Origin: Microbacteriaceae bacterium
Lineage (GTDB): Bacteria; Actinomycetota; Actinomycetes; Actinomycetales; Microbacteriaceae
Direction: 5' to 3'
DNA length: 64,000 nt
NCBI GenBank assembly: GCA_004297935.1
Contig: SCRE01000002.1
Span: 85,874 to 149,873 of the forward strand
Under the pieces are notes generated by a model that worked only from the letters and a program-made list of their open reading frames with translations, was not told the origin of the DNA and searched no databases. Every line of letters starts with the position of its first letter. The stretch's first letter is position 1. This document shows positions 36,901-45,760 of the stretch, piece by piece. The translations under genes were made by a program, and so were the position numbers.

Positions 36901-38790
36901 TTGTGCGGTATAGCGGGGGGATGGAATATCGCTGGTTGGCCTGCGCGCGACAACGCAATGGCCGCAAGTATGCGCCGCATCGGCCATCGAGGCCCTGACG
37001 ATAGCGGCACCGAGGCTTGGAATCCTGCCGGATCAGGATGCCTGCTGCTCGGTTCGACCCGACTGGCGATCTTAGACTTGTCTGCGGCCGGTCATATGCC
37101 CATGAATTCTGCCGACAGTCGGTTCACCGTGGTGTTCAACGGCGAGATCACGAACTACCTGGAACTCCGCGATGAGCTTGAGCGACGTGGCGAGACCTTT
37201 TTGACTCGGTCAGATACCGAAGTGCTCTTGCACGCGTGGGCGATCTGGGGCGAAAGGTGCTTGAACCGCTTCGAGGGAATGTTCGCGTTTGCAATTCTTG
37301 ACAAGCAGCACAGACGCCTCACGCTCGCGCGTGATGTGTTCGGGATCAAGCCGCTCTACTATGCGCACTCTCTACAGGATGAGTTTATATTTTGCAGTGA
37401 GCTGCCGGGGCTGCTGGAACTGCTTCCGACCGCACCGATGCTCGACTGGCAAACCGCGATCGACTATTTGCAGTTCGGCGCGTACGACGGCACAGAGCAT
37501 ACGTTCATCAAGGGCGTCAATCAACTGATGCCTGGGCACATTGTGACCCTTGACTTGACCTCGGGCGAACTCGTACCACCTCGTCGGTATTGGTGGCCAA
37601 CAGTAGAGTCTGCCGGCGATCCTTCACTTGACGACTCGGCACAGCAAGTGCGCGAGATGTTCCTTCAAAGTGTCAGGCGCAATCTCCGCAGCGACGTGCC
37701 TATTGGCGTGGCTTTGTCGGGTGGGATCGATTCGTCGGCGATCGCCTGTGCGGTTCGCTACCTGGAACCGAATTACCCTCTATCGACGTTTAGTTTCATT
37801 GCACCGGGTTTCGGCAAATCGGAACAGCCTTGGATCGATTGCGTGGTCAAGGCGACCGGTGCAACCAGCCACACGGTTAGCGCGACTGGACTCGAGTTGC
37901 TACGCGATCTAGACGACATGATCCTGTCCCAAGGAGAGCCGTTCGGGTCAACGAGCATTTACGCGCAGTATCGAGTATTCAAGCTGGCACGGGAGAACAA
38001 TGTCATCGTGACCCTCGATGGTCAAGGTGCTGACGAGATGTTCGCCGGTTATGACGGGTACCCGGCGCAGCGGCTGCGGAGTCTCATCGAACGAGGGAAT
38101 CTGCTCGAGGCTCGGCGGTTTCTCGCAGCATGGTCGCAGTGGCCGAATCGCGCGTCCCAGGCAGCGGCACTGAGAACGGTGGCCCAGTTTGTGCCGGCTT
38201 CGGTTGCGCGAGCGGTGGAACGAGTGCGCACGGTAAAGAATCCGCTCATCGACTATGCCGCGTTGCGCTCGCATGGCGTTCAGTCCAGCTTTCCAAGGTT
38301 CATTGTGCAAGGCGTTCGCTCCAGGCGGTTGCCCAGCTACTTGCGAACGCAGATTACGAGGAGGGGTTTGCCCTCGTTGCTTCGTCATGGCGACCGCAAC
38401 TCAATGGCCTTTTCGGTGGAGAGTAGAGTGCCTTTTCTTGATCGAGGTCTTGTTGAGTACGTGCTCACATTGCCCGAAGAGCACCTGGTTGGCCGTGATG
38501 GCACGTCGAAGAACGTTCTGCGTCGTGCGATGCGTGGGATCGTGCCGGAAGAAATCCTGGATCGCAGAGATAAGATCGGTTTTGAGACGCCCGAAGGCGC
38601 ATGGCTCAGCGATTTCAAGCATGTGATCTCCACTGACGGTCGAGCAAGGATCGGCTTTCTGCACGCAACGGCAGACACTGTCGTCGCGCAGGGTTCTTTG
38701 GGGGACGACCTCGGATTTGCACGAGGCGGTCTGTGGCGTTATTTGAACCTCAAACGCTGGGTCGAGGTTCTCGGAGTCAACGCAGAATAG
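36901..38790 (+). CDS. asnB: Glutamine-dependent asparagine synthase-like amidotransferase (AsnB family)
   Basis: A 629-residue class II amidotransferase. The TTG at 36901 puts the catalytic Cys at residue 2 (MCGIAGGW) with AAAGG eight bases upstream; an in-frame GTG at 36892 also gives Met-Cys but has its ribosome site only one base away. The glutaminase domain (residues 1-210) has the RRIGHRGPDDSG and NGEITNYLELRDEL motifs. The synthase domain has the ATP-pyrophosphate loop GVALSGGIDSSAIAC and VTLDGQGADEMFAGYDGY. In surface loci such enzymes often amidate uronic acids of the polymer rather than make asparagine; the predicted diacetamido-uronic acid here makes that plausible. A decayed copy lies at 20316. 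Confidence 0.92.
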   Translation: MCGIAGGWNIAGWPARDNAMAASMRRIGHRGPDDSGTEAWNPAGSGCLLLGSTRLAILDLSAAGHMPMNSADSRFTVVFNGEITNYLELRDELERRGETFLTRSDTEVLLHAWAIWGERCLNRFEGMFAFAILDKQHRRLTLARDVFGIKPLYYAHSLQDEFIFCSELPGLLELLPTAPMLDWQTAIDYLQFGAYDGTEHTFIKGVNQLMPGHIVTLDLTSGELVPPRRYWWPTVESAGDPSLDDSAQQVREMFLQSVRRNLRSDVPIGVALSGGIDSSAIACAVRYLEPNYPLSTFSFIAPGFGKSEQPWIDCVVKATGATSHTVSATGLELLRDLDDMILSQGEPFGSTSIYAQYRVFKLARENNVIVTLDGQGADEMFAGYDGYPAQRLRSLIERGNLLEARRFLAAWSQWPNRASQAAALRTVAQFVPASVARAVERVRTVKNPLIDYAALRSHGVQSSFPRFIVQGVRSRRLPSYLRTQITRRGLPSLLRHGDRNSMAFSVESRVPFLDRGLVEYVLTLPEEHLVGRDGTSKNVLRRAMRGIVPEEILDRRDKIGFETPEGAWLSDFKHVISTDGRARIGFLHATADTVVAQGSLGDDLGFARGGLWRYLNLKRWVEVLGVNAE

Positions 38791-39008
38791 GTAGAGTAAC
38801 CGGCGGCGTTCCTCCGGCCGCCACGCAGCGCCTCAGTGGGGCTGCTTGGCCACAGGTCACTTCGGAGGCGCACTTATAGAATCGTTATTGCTTGGATGCA
38901 TCGCAGGCCGATGTCCTGACGATGAGATTGTTGTGCACCTTCCCTAAGCTAGACGTCTGGACGGGGTTAGCAGGGCGTATGACGGCACGGCAACAGGGAG
39001 ATTCTGTG
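38791..39008. other. Intergenic region before the VioA-like gene
   Basis: About 215 bases. GGCGGC and GCCGCC around 38805-38825 form a short GC stem that could end asnB transcription, though without a T-run. TATAGA near 38876 is a possible -10 for the next operon. GGGAG at 38996-39000 is the ribosome site of the aminotransferase. Confidence 0.35.
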
Positions 39009-40193
39009 GTGAATCAGCAGATTGGCGGCGCTTCAGGGTTGGCCGCTTGGAACGAATTGCCGACGTTTCCGGAGCCATTGCATGTCGGTCGACCCAATAT
39101 CGGCGATCGGGCAACCTTCAGGAAGCTGGTCGACGAAATGTTTGACCGCGGGTGGCTTTCGAACGACGGACCGCTTGTTCAGGAGTTCGAGCGACGAATT
39201 GCCGCATACGTAGGGGTTCGAAACTGCGTCGCTATGAACAACGGGACGATCGCGCTTGAGATAGCAATTCGTGCCTTGGGCCTCTCTGGCGAGGTCATCG
39301 TGCCGTCGTACACATTCGTGGCGACTGCACACGCGCTTTATTGGCAGGGAATCACGCCAGTATTTGCTGACATCGACCCGGAGACGCACAACTTGGATCC
39401 CGTCTCGGTGCGACGCATGATCACACCTCGAACAACTGGGATCATCGGAGTTCACCTATGGGGGCGAGGAGCTCCCGTCGATGAGCTCCAAGCCATCGCC
39501 GACGAGAACGGGCTGCGACTGATGTTTGACGCCGCCCATGCGTTTGGCTGCTCCTGGCGCGGAAAAATGGTCGGGGGATTTGGTGGTGCTGAAGTATTCA
39601 GCTTTCATGCCACCAAGTTCTTCAACACATTTGAAGGCGGTGCCTTGACGACGAATGATGACGAGCTTGCCGAAGCAGCCCGTCTCATGCGCAATTTCGG
39701 CTTTGCTGGCGCGGATAATGTCATTCATCCGGGGACGAATGGGAAGATGGTCGAAATCTGTGCTGCCATGGGACTGACGAACTTGGCAGGCATTGATGCT
39801 GTCATCGAGGTGAATCGTCGCAACTATTACGCGTACCGCGAAGCGCTCGGCGGGCTACCGGGGGTCAGCGTTATCAAATACGACGAGTCCGAACGAAACA
39901 ACTTCCAATACATCACTGTCGAGGTCAGCGATCAATGCGCGCTGACTCGTGATGACCTCGTTGCAGGTCTGAATTCAAAAAATGTGCTCGCGCGTAAATA
40001 CTTTTGGCCTGGCTGTCATCGCATGCAGCCGTATCGAGAATTGTTCCCGCACGCCGGGCTGATGCTGCCGAGTACGGAGGATGTTGCCAAACGGGTGATT
40101 GTGCTGCCGAACGGAACCGCGGTGGATGATAGTTCGATCGCCCGAATCGCGGACATGTTCCGTTCGCTCTTGGGTGCAGGCGATGCGTCCTAG
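39009..40193 (+). CDS. dTDP-4-keto-6-deoxyhexose aminotransferase, VioA/DesI-like
   Basis: A 394-residue DegT-family PLP enzyme. MNNGTIALEIAI is the phosphate loop, LMFDAAHAFGCSW carries the PLP-stacking region, and FSFHATKFFNTFEGGAL contains the Schiff-base Lys in the exact context seen in VioA and DesI, which make dTDP-4-amino-4,6-dideoxyglucose. The next gene is a PglD/VioB-like acetyltransferase, so the pair would give dTDP-Qui4NAc or a 4-epimer. GTG codons at 39006 and 39009 both follow GGGAG; the frame is open to 38892, but that part lacks a ribosome site. Confidence 0.9.
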   Translation: MNQQIGGASGLAAWNELPTFPEPLHVGRPNIGDRATFRKLVDEMFDRGWLSNDGPLVQEFERRIAAYVGVRNCVAMNNGTIALEIAIRALGLSGEVIVPSYTFVATAHALYWQGITPVFADIDPETHNLDPVSVRRMITPRTTGIIGVHLWGRGAPVDELQAIADENGLRLMFDAAHAFGCSWRGKMVGGFGGAEVFSFHATKFFNTFEGGALTTNDDELAEAARLMRNFGFAGADNVIHPGTNGKMVEICAAMGLTNLAGIDAVIEVNRRNYYAYREALGGLPGVSVIKYDESERNNFQYITVEVSDQCALTRDDLVAGLNSKNVLARKYFWPGCHRMQPYRELFPHAGLMLPSTEDVAKRVIVLPNGTAVDDSSIARIADMFRSLLGAGDAS

Positions 40194-40842
40194 CACCGTC
40201 CTCGACTTTGAACGGCTGTATATTTTTGGCGCGGGCGGCCATGGACGTGAGATCGCCTGGCTTGCGGAGGAAGCGTGGCAGCGTGTTCCGGAAATCGTAT
40301 TTCTCGTGGACGACCAGCAATATCTGCGTTCCTCTGTCGATGGGAGCCCGGTGAGATTACTCGAGGATGAGGAATTCGGTGAAGACTCTCGGTTCATACT
40401 GGGCGTCGGCGAGCCATCGTTGCGCCGGATCGTGACATCGAAACTCCTTGCGCGGGCGGCGGCGGCCACGCGGTTGGTGCACCCGCGAGTGGAGATGTCG
40501 CAGCGAGTCGTCGTCGAGGACGGCGCGGTGATTTGTGCCGGCAGTGTCGTCACGACCAACGTCACGATAGGTCGCCACTCACACATCAACGTGGGCTGCA
40601 CGGTCTCACACGACGTAAGGATTGGGAATTTCGTGACTCTTTCTCCTGGCGTTCACATTGCCGGAAACGTTCATGTTCGGGATGACGTCTTCGTTGGCGC
40701 CGGTGCGAACATCATCAATGGTACGGCGACCGCGCCCTTGGTCATCGGAGAAGGTGCTGTCGTTGCCGCCGGAGCTTGCGTCATTCATTCAGTGGAACCC
40801 AGTGCGTTGGTTGCTGGGGTGCCGGCCGTTCGGAAGCGTTGA
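40183..40842 (+). CDS. Sugar O/N-acetyltransferase, NeuD/PglD/VioB family
   Basis: A 219-residue enzyme with a Rossmann-like N-terminal part (LYIFGAGGHGREIAWLAEE, the PglD-type nucleotide-sugar site) and a left-handed beta-helix of hexapeptide repeats from about residue 95. The repeats include VVEDGAVICAGSVVTTNVTIG, with the catalytic His in the HINVGCTVSHDVRIG segment. The family acetylates the 4-amino group of UDP- or dTDP-sugars with acetyl-CoA. The start overlaps the aminotransferase stop by 11 bases. The likely product is dTDP-4-acetamido-4,6-dideoxyhexose. Confidence 0.9.
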   Translation: MRPSTVLDFERLYIFGAGGHGREIAWLAEEAWQRVPEIVFLVDDQQYLRSSVDGSPVRLLEDEEFGEDSRFILGVGEPSLRRIVTSKLLARAAAATRLVHPRVEMSQRVVVEDGAVICAGSVVTTNVTIGRHSHINVGCTVSHDVRIGNFVTLSPGVHIAGNVHVRDDVFVGAGANIINGTATAPLVIGEGAVVAAGACVIHSVEPSALVAGVPAVRKR

Positions 40843-40843
40843 A

Positions 40844-42013
40844 GTGTCGACTTCAGACCCAGGGGCAGGGCGGCCGAGAATCGTACACATAGGGTCAGAT
40901 TCTCAGTTTTTGCAATTTGCAGCCAAGAGTTTCGAGTCGGTCGCGCCCGGTGCGAACGAGTACATCGTGTTGACGGACTCCGATCCCGCGCAACTTCGTT
41001 TCCCGATTCCGGAGGGAACGGTCCAGGTAGTTTCGCCCTACCCGCGCGGGCTTCTCAAGATCGGCCTCGGACTTGGACGTTGCGACATGATAATCGCACA
41101 TTCAATGACGGCTCATGCCGCTCTGGCCTTTGTGCTCGCGCGTAAGCGCGTGGCGACGGTCTGGAGTGGGTGGGGTTTCGACTACTACGGGAGTGACAAA
41201 TCGCCGAATGACGGGCTTCTCGGTGACGCAACGCGGAGCCTTTCCCAGACTCTTGCAAGACGCGAGGTCGTGGGGCAACGGCCGCTGAACCGGGCAGTCG
41301 ACTCGCTCTGGAACCCGTTTGCGCGCATGCTGATTCGTCGCGCCGCCGCTAGGGCGAACTATTTCTCCGCTCCTGTGCCCACAGATGAACAGGTGTTCAG
41401 GAATCGATTTCCGAGATTTCAAGGTAAATATCGCCAACTGTCGTATGCAAGCGTCAACGACACATTTGCTCTTGGAGGGGCACCGAACGGTGATTTCGAG
41501 GGCATCCTGATCGGAAATTCAGCGTCCCTGGCCAATAACCACCTAGAAGCCTTTGAAATGCTTTCGCGAGTGGGCATCGGCAATCGAAAGGTCGTGGTCC
41601 CTCTGAGCTACGGTGATCTCGCGTACCGGGACGTACTCCTCGCATGTGGACGGGAATTGTTTGGGGACGCGTTCCGTCCTCTTGTCCAGCCGCTGCCACT
41701 TGATGAGTATGCGACGTTGGTGGCGAATTGCGACATCGTGATCATGAATCACAAACGCCAACAGGCATTGGGTAACATCGGGGCAGCTCTCTACCATGGC
41801 GCGCATGTGTTCTTTGACCCGGTGAATCCTGCGTTCACTTTCTTGCGCTCTCGGGGGGCAGCTGTCTACTCGGTCGCGCAACTGCAGAGGAACGGAATAC
41901 CTGCCCGGCGGGCGACGGCCGAAGAAGTCACGAACAACAGGCGCGTGCTCGAATCCTTCTGGGGGACTGACCAAGTGCGCAGGAACGTCGAGCGCCTGCT
42001 GGCACCGAGGTGA
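40844..42013 (+). CDS. GT56-like 4-acetamido-4,6-dideoxyhexose transferase (WecF/Fuc4NAc-transferase relative)
   Basis: A 389-residue protein. The central motif ILIGNSASLANNHLEAFEML is characteristic of WecF-type enzymes that move Fuc4NAc from dTDP-Fuc4NAc to a lipid-linked acceptor. KVVVPLSYGDLAYRDVL, DIVIMNHKRQQALGNIG and HVFFDPVNP also agree with that family. GT56 was first described for enterobacterial common antigen, so its presence in a Gram-positive surface locus is notable. The GTG at 40844 lies one base after the acetyltransferase stop, with GGAAGCG upstream; the frame continues to 40658 inside that gene as a shadow. Placed directly after the predicted dTDP-4-acetamido-sugar genes, the function is consistent. 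Confidence 0.82.
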   Translation: MSTSDPGAGRPRIVHIGSDSQFLQFAAKSFESVAPGANEYIVLTDSDPAQLRFPIPEGTVQVVSPYPRGLLKIGLGLGRCDMIIAHSMTAHAALAFVLARKRVATVWSGWGFDYYGSDKSPNDGLLGDATRSLSQTLARREVVGQRPLNRAVDSLWNPFARMLIRRAAARANYFSAPVPTDEQVFRNRFPRFQGKYRQLSYASVNDTFALGGAPNGDFEGILIGNSASLANNHLEAFEMLSRVGIGNRKVVVPLSYGDLAYRDVLLACGRELFGDAFRPLVQPLPLDEYATLVANCDIVIMNHKRQQALGNIGAALYHGAHVFFDPVNPAFTFLRSRGAAVYSVAQLQRNGIPARRATAEEVTNNRRVLESFWGTDQVRRNVERLLAPR

Positions 42014-42025
42014 CGAGCCATAAAT

Positions 42026-43120
42026 TTAGGTGAAGTAGCGAACTCGCTCGTCCGCACGTGCGTGGCAGTGCTCGAGAGCGTGGGTCACACGGACCGCGGC
42101 GTGTCCGTCTCCAAAAGGTGTGGATGTGCGCACGGCGCGGTCGCGTGAGAAATGTTTGGCGACATCTACCTGCAAGTTCGGATCGACCACGTTCCAATTG
42201 TCACTCAAAGTTTCGGGCCACTCGGTCTCGGTGCGCACTGTAATACATGCAGTGCGCATCAAATATGCTTCCTTCTGCAGCCCACCGGAGTCGGTCACAA
42301 CACCACGCGCGTGTGCGAGCGCGTTGATCATCTGTGTGTAGTTCATCGACGCGATTGGCGTTACCGCGTCACGGCTGAGGGGCAGTCCAAACGTAGTGGA
42401 GCGCGCCACGAGCCTTGGGTGCGCCACGAGCAAAACGGGAAGGCCGAGGTGATTCAGCCCGTTCAGGATGAATTCGAGCCGGCTCGGGTCGTCGGTGTTT
42501 TCCGCTCGGTGGATGGTTGCGAGAACCATGTTCGGAGCCGGCGTCCAAGCATCCGGCATTGTCGGAGGATGGGATGCGACGAAATCGCGGACGCGATAGC
42601 AGACGTCGGTCATCACGTCGCCGACGTTCTTCGAACGCTTGGCGAGACCTTCTGCAGCGAGATGACGCATGGCGGTGGTTGTCGGGGCCAGCAGCAGATC
42701 CGCCAGATGGTCGGTGACGACGCGATTGTGTTCTTCGGGCATCACTCGATTGCCTGACCGAAGGCCGGCCTCGAGATGAGCGATCGGCAGATGCATTTTG
42801 ACGGCTGTCAGGCTGGCGGCGATCGTGGAATTGGTATCCCCGTACACCAGCACCCAGTCGGGGTGCGCGTCCTCGAAAACCGATTCCAAGCCGATGATCA
42901 TGGATCCGGTTTGCACCGCGTGACTCGCGGAGCCGATTCCGAGGTTGGTATCAGGTTCTGGGATTTCGAGATCGGCGAAGAGCCCACTCGAAAGCTCCGG
43001 GGCGTAGTGCTGTCCCGTGTGCACGATGACATGGTCGTGTCCCGCGGCTTGCAAAGCGCGATGCACCGGGGACAGCTTTACAAATTGTGGCCGGGCGCCA
43101 ACCACGCTCAGCACCTTCAT
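42026..43120 (-). CDS. wecB: UDP-N-acetylglucosamine 2-epimerase (WecB/WbpI-like)
   Basis: A 364-residue non-hydrolysing epimerase. Landmarks are VLSVVGARPQFVKLSPV, HTGQHYAPELSSGLF, VYGDTNSTIAA, HLEAGLRSGNRVMPEEHNRVV and the TDSGGLQKEAY segment with the substrate-binding residues. It converts UDP-GlcNAc to UDP-ManNAc, or in the WbpI branch UDP-GlcNAc(3NAc)A to UDP-ManNAc(3NAc)A. The operon at 49030-53010 would supply the latter substrate. The start overlaps the stop of the GT4 gene upstream (ATGA). Confidence 0.93.
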   Translation of the reverse strand: MKVLSVVGARPQFVKLSPVHRALQAAGHDHVIVHTGQHYAPELSSGLFADLEIPEPDTNLGIGSASHAVQTGSMIIGLESVFEDAHPDWVLVYGDTNSTIAASLTAVKMHLPIAHLEAGLRSGNRVMPEEHNRVVTDHLADLLLAPTTTAMRHLAAEGLAKRSKNVGDVMTDVCYRVRDFVASHPPTMPDAWTPAPNMVLATIHRAENTDDPSRLEFILNGLNHLGLPVLLVAHPRLVARSTTFGLPLSRDAVTPIASMNYTQMINALAHARGVVTDSGGLQKEAYLMRTACITVRTETEWPETLSDNWNVVDPNLQVDVAKHFSRDRAVRTSTPFGDGHAAVRVTHALEHCHARADERVRYFT

Positions 43121-44310
43121 GCCCTTGCTTCTTCGTGGATTCCGGCAAAGAAGCGGTCGCGCTCGACCGCCGAGTTCAGGTCCCTCGCAGACGCACCCGA
43201 TGCGCGCTTCATCCGCTCGATATCTGCCACATCGAGCGCGTTGAGTGCGGTAGCCAGCTCTTGCGAGCTCCAGCCATCGACGATTACGCCGTTGCCATAT
43301 TGAGACACAATTGCCTCCATGCTCGGACTTTGACCGATAACCACGGCAAGTCGACCCTGTACGGATTCGAAGAATTTGTTGGGGAATGAGTAAAGGAAGT
43401 TGGGACTCGTCGGCGGATAGAAGATCACTTCGATGTCGAAAGCATTGATCGCATTCGCAACCTCGGCCATTGGCACGGGCTCAATGAACGTGACGCGCTC
43501 TGCCAGGTCCCGGGTGAGTTCGGCAAGCGCCCGTTTACCGGCCGATGACCCTGTCAACATCAGATTCAGCCGAAAACGAGGTTCAAGCAACCGGAAGGCA
43601 TCAATCAGCAAATCAAGCCCCCGTGCCATCTCCGCGTTTCCGTGGTAGATCAACTCGATATGGCTGGAGTCGACGCTTGACGGTTGCTGGTCGACATACG
43701 CAGGACTGTTCCGGACTGTGGATGGACGATCAAACCCGAACTCGGTCGCGTAAAGCTCCGCGATGCCGTCTGCGACGGTTGAGCGTGATCGGAATATCGG
43801 AGACCCGATATGACTCCGGATCCACGCGTGGTATCGGCTAAGCGCCCACTTCTGAAGTGCGGACATACCAGGTTCCGCAGCCCACAGATGAAACTCGTGG
43901 ACATCGAGATGAATGCGCGAATCGGGAGTGTTTGACGTGAGCTTCCTCCCGTGACGCACGATCCAGGGGAGGAGATCGATGTCGTTTACGAGGATGAAGT
44001 CGTAGCCATCCTCTGGTTTCTCGCGCTCGAGCGCGGCTGGAATCTGCGACTCGACGAGAAGACGGAAGCGCATCGGGTGCGGAAGGGTGAGGTGAACAAC
44101 GCCTTTGGCGATGCTGGAGCGCACTATGCGGGGCTGCGGTCGTAGAGCGAAATGCCTGCTGGTGGCGGCGGTCGGTTTCGCACCGAAGCCAAGCGTGTCA
44201 ACAAGCCAACCATCGGAAGTCAGCCAGTCGATCTCGCGGGTGACGCGTGGGTCGAATTCCAGATTGGAGTAACAGGCGACGAGTGCTCGTTTTTCGCGCG
44301 GTGTACTCAC
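43117..44310 (-). CDS. Glycosyltransferase family 4 (GT-B)
   Basis: A 397-residue enzyme with the N-terminal VACYSNLEFDPRVTREIDWL, typical of GT4 enzymes in surface loci, and HLDVHEFHLW. The C-terminal domain has IELIYHGNAEMARGLDLLIDAF and PSNFLYSFPNKFFESVQG-like sequence (SPNFLYSFPNKFFESVQG), where the F-P-x-K-x-F-E segment binds the donor. GTG at 44310. The 2-epimerase follows with an ATGA overlap, so the pair are cotranscribed and the GT may use the ManNAc-type product. Confidence 0.88.
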   Translation of the reverse strand: MSTPREKRALVACYSNLEFDPRVTREIDWLTSDGWLVDTLGFGAKPTAATSRHFALRPQPRIVRSSIAKGVVHLTLPHPMRFRLLVESQIPAALEREKPEDGYDFILVNDIDLLPWIVRHGRKLTSNTPDSRIHLDVHEFHLWAAEPGMSALQKWALSRYHAWIRSHIGSPIFRSRSTVADGIAELYATEFGFDRPSTVRNSPAYVDQQPSSVDSSHIELIYHGNAEMARGLDLLIDAFRLLEPRFRLNLMLTGSSAGKRALAELTRDLAERVTFIEPVPMAEVANAINAFDIEVIFYPPTSPNFLYSFPNKFFESVQGRLAVVIGQSPSMEAIVSQYGNGVIVDGWSSQELATALNALDVADIERMKRASGASARDLNSAVERDRFFAGIHEEARA

Positions 44311-44400
44311 TAAAGGGAGAGCCTTTCCGGGTGATTCGTCTGCAAGACTCTAAGTTTACATGCGTTGTCTATGCTGGTCGCGGAGAAAGGAGACGCGGCC

Positions 44401-45723
44401 ATGGTGAATGGGCGACAGCCACCACGCGTCTTTCTCGGCACTCAAGAGATTTCAGGGCTCTATCGAAACCTTGAAATCGGCATGGTCGGGCTTGGAGTAA
44501 GTGCCCGCCTGATCATCACGCATCCACACCCGTTCGCGTACGATCAACTGACCCCCAACCCGTGGCCCGCCCGGATCGCAACGGCCGCCGTGCTCAGGCA
44601 TCGTCGCACGTCTGGAATGGTCCGCTACGTGTGGGCAATTGCATTCGCGGTGGCCTCAGCCATTTTGCTGGTGTGGAGTCTGTCACGATTCGACGCATAT
44701 GTATTCGGCTGGGGGCTCTCGATACTTCCCGGCAATCTCGACTTGCCGATTCTGCGGCTGTTCCGCAAGCGCGTCGTTGTCGTGATGGGCCACGGTTCCG
44801 AGGCGCGACCGCCCTACATGTCGACACCAGAGGAGGGCACGACGCTCCTGCCGACGAAGAAAATGCTCGGCGACCTCGAACTGCGTACCCGGCGCGTATC
44901 ATCGACCGTGCGTCGCATCGAGAGATGGTCCAACGTCGTCATCGGCCTACCGACGACCGGCCAGTTCTTCTCAAAACCCTTTGTCAACTTCTATCGCCTC
45001 GGAGTTGCGACAGCCGAATCGGCATCGCCAAGCAGGCACGATGACGATCTCACCACGGCCAGGCCGATTGTCGTGCTTCATGTTCCGAGCAACCCACGCG
45101 TGAAGGGCTCGGCAGTCATTAGAGCATGCATGGCTGAGGTCGTCGCGGAGTTCCCTTCCGTGACGTTTCGCGAGGTGACCGGCGTGCCACACGACGAAGT
45201 CCTGACGGCTATCCGAGAGTGCACCTTCGTGGTCGACCAGCTCTGGTCGGATATCCCGATGGCTGCGGTTGGGGCAGAGGCGGCCGCGGAAGGGCGCGCA
45301 GCAGTGATATCCGGCTACGCCTGGGACACATGGGCGAGTCTGCTTCGGCCAGAAGACATGCCGCCAACGATCTTGACCACTCCGGAGGCGCTGAAAACGA
45401 CGATTGTCGACGCAATACAGCAAATCGAAGCGACTCGAGCCATTGGCGAAGCAGCCCGACGCTTTGTGCGCTCACGATGGAATGTAAGCGCCGTTGCGGC
45501 GAACTACCTTCGCGTGGTGACTGGCAACATTCCCGCCGAGTGGATAGTCGCCCCGGCTGACGTTCGATACGGGTGGGGTTGTGGCGTTTCCAAAGAAAAA
45601 GTTGAGACAATGGTTGTCGGCCTCGTCTCTACGTATGGGCAGCGCGCGCTCCGATGGCGCTCGGCAACGCAGGCCTACGACTTTCTTGCCGGAAAATCGG
45701 CAGCTCCACGAAGTACGAAGTAA
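44401..45723 (+). CDS. Putative GT-B glycosyltransferase
   Basis: A 440-residue protein with the same recognisable core as the enzyme at 21443: VVLHVPSNPRVKGSAVIR in the donor-site loop and MAAVGAEAAAEGRAAVISGY in the later helix. Its N-terminal half includes a hydrophobic stretch (VWAIAFAVASAILLVWSL, about residues 80-97) and VVVMGHGSEARPPYM. It could sit on the membrane. GGAG eight bases before the ATG at 44401 supports the start; the in-frame codon at 44365 is not needed. Donor unknown. Confidence 0.78.
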   Translation: MVNGRQPPRVFLGTQEISGLYRNLEIGMVGLGVSARLIITHPHPFAYDQLTPNPWPARIATAAVLRHRRTSGMVRYVWAIAFAVASAILLVWSLSRFDAYVFGWGLSILPGNLDLPILRLFRKRVVVVMGHGSEARPPYMSTPEEGTTLLPTKKMLGDLELRTRRVSSTVRRIERWSNVVIGLPTTGQFFSKPFVNFYRLGVATAESASPSRHDDDLTTARPIVVLHVPSNPRVKGSAVIRACMAEVVAEFPSVTFREVTGVPHDEVLTAIRECTFVVDQLWSDIPMAAVGAEAAAEGRAAVISGYAWDTWASLLRPEDMPPTILTTPEALKTTIVDAIQQIEATRAIGEAARRFVRSRWNVSAVAANYLRVVTGNIPAEWIVAPADVRYGWGCGVSKEKVETMVVGLVSTYGQRALRWRSATQAYDFLAGKSAAPRSTK

Positions 45724-45760
45724 CTAGTAGACCGTCGATGAACCAAATGAAGTACGCCAC

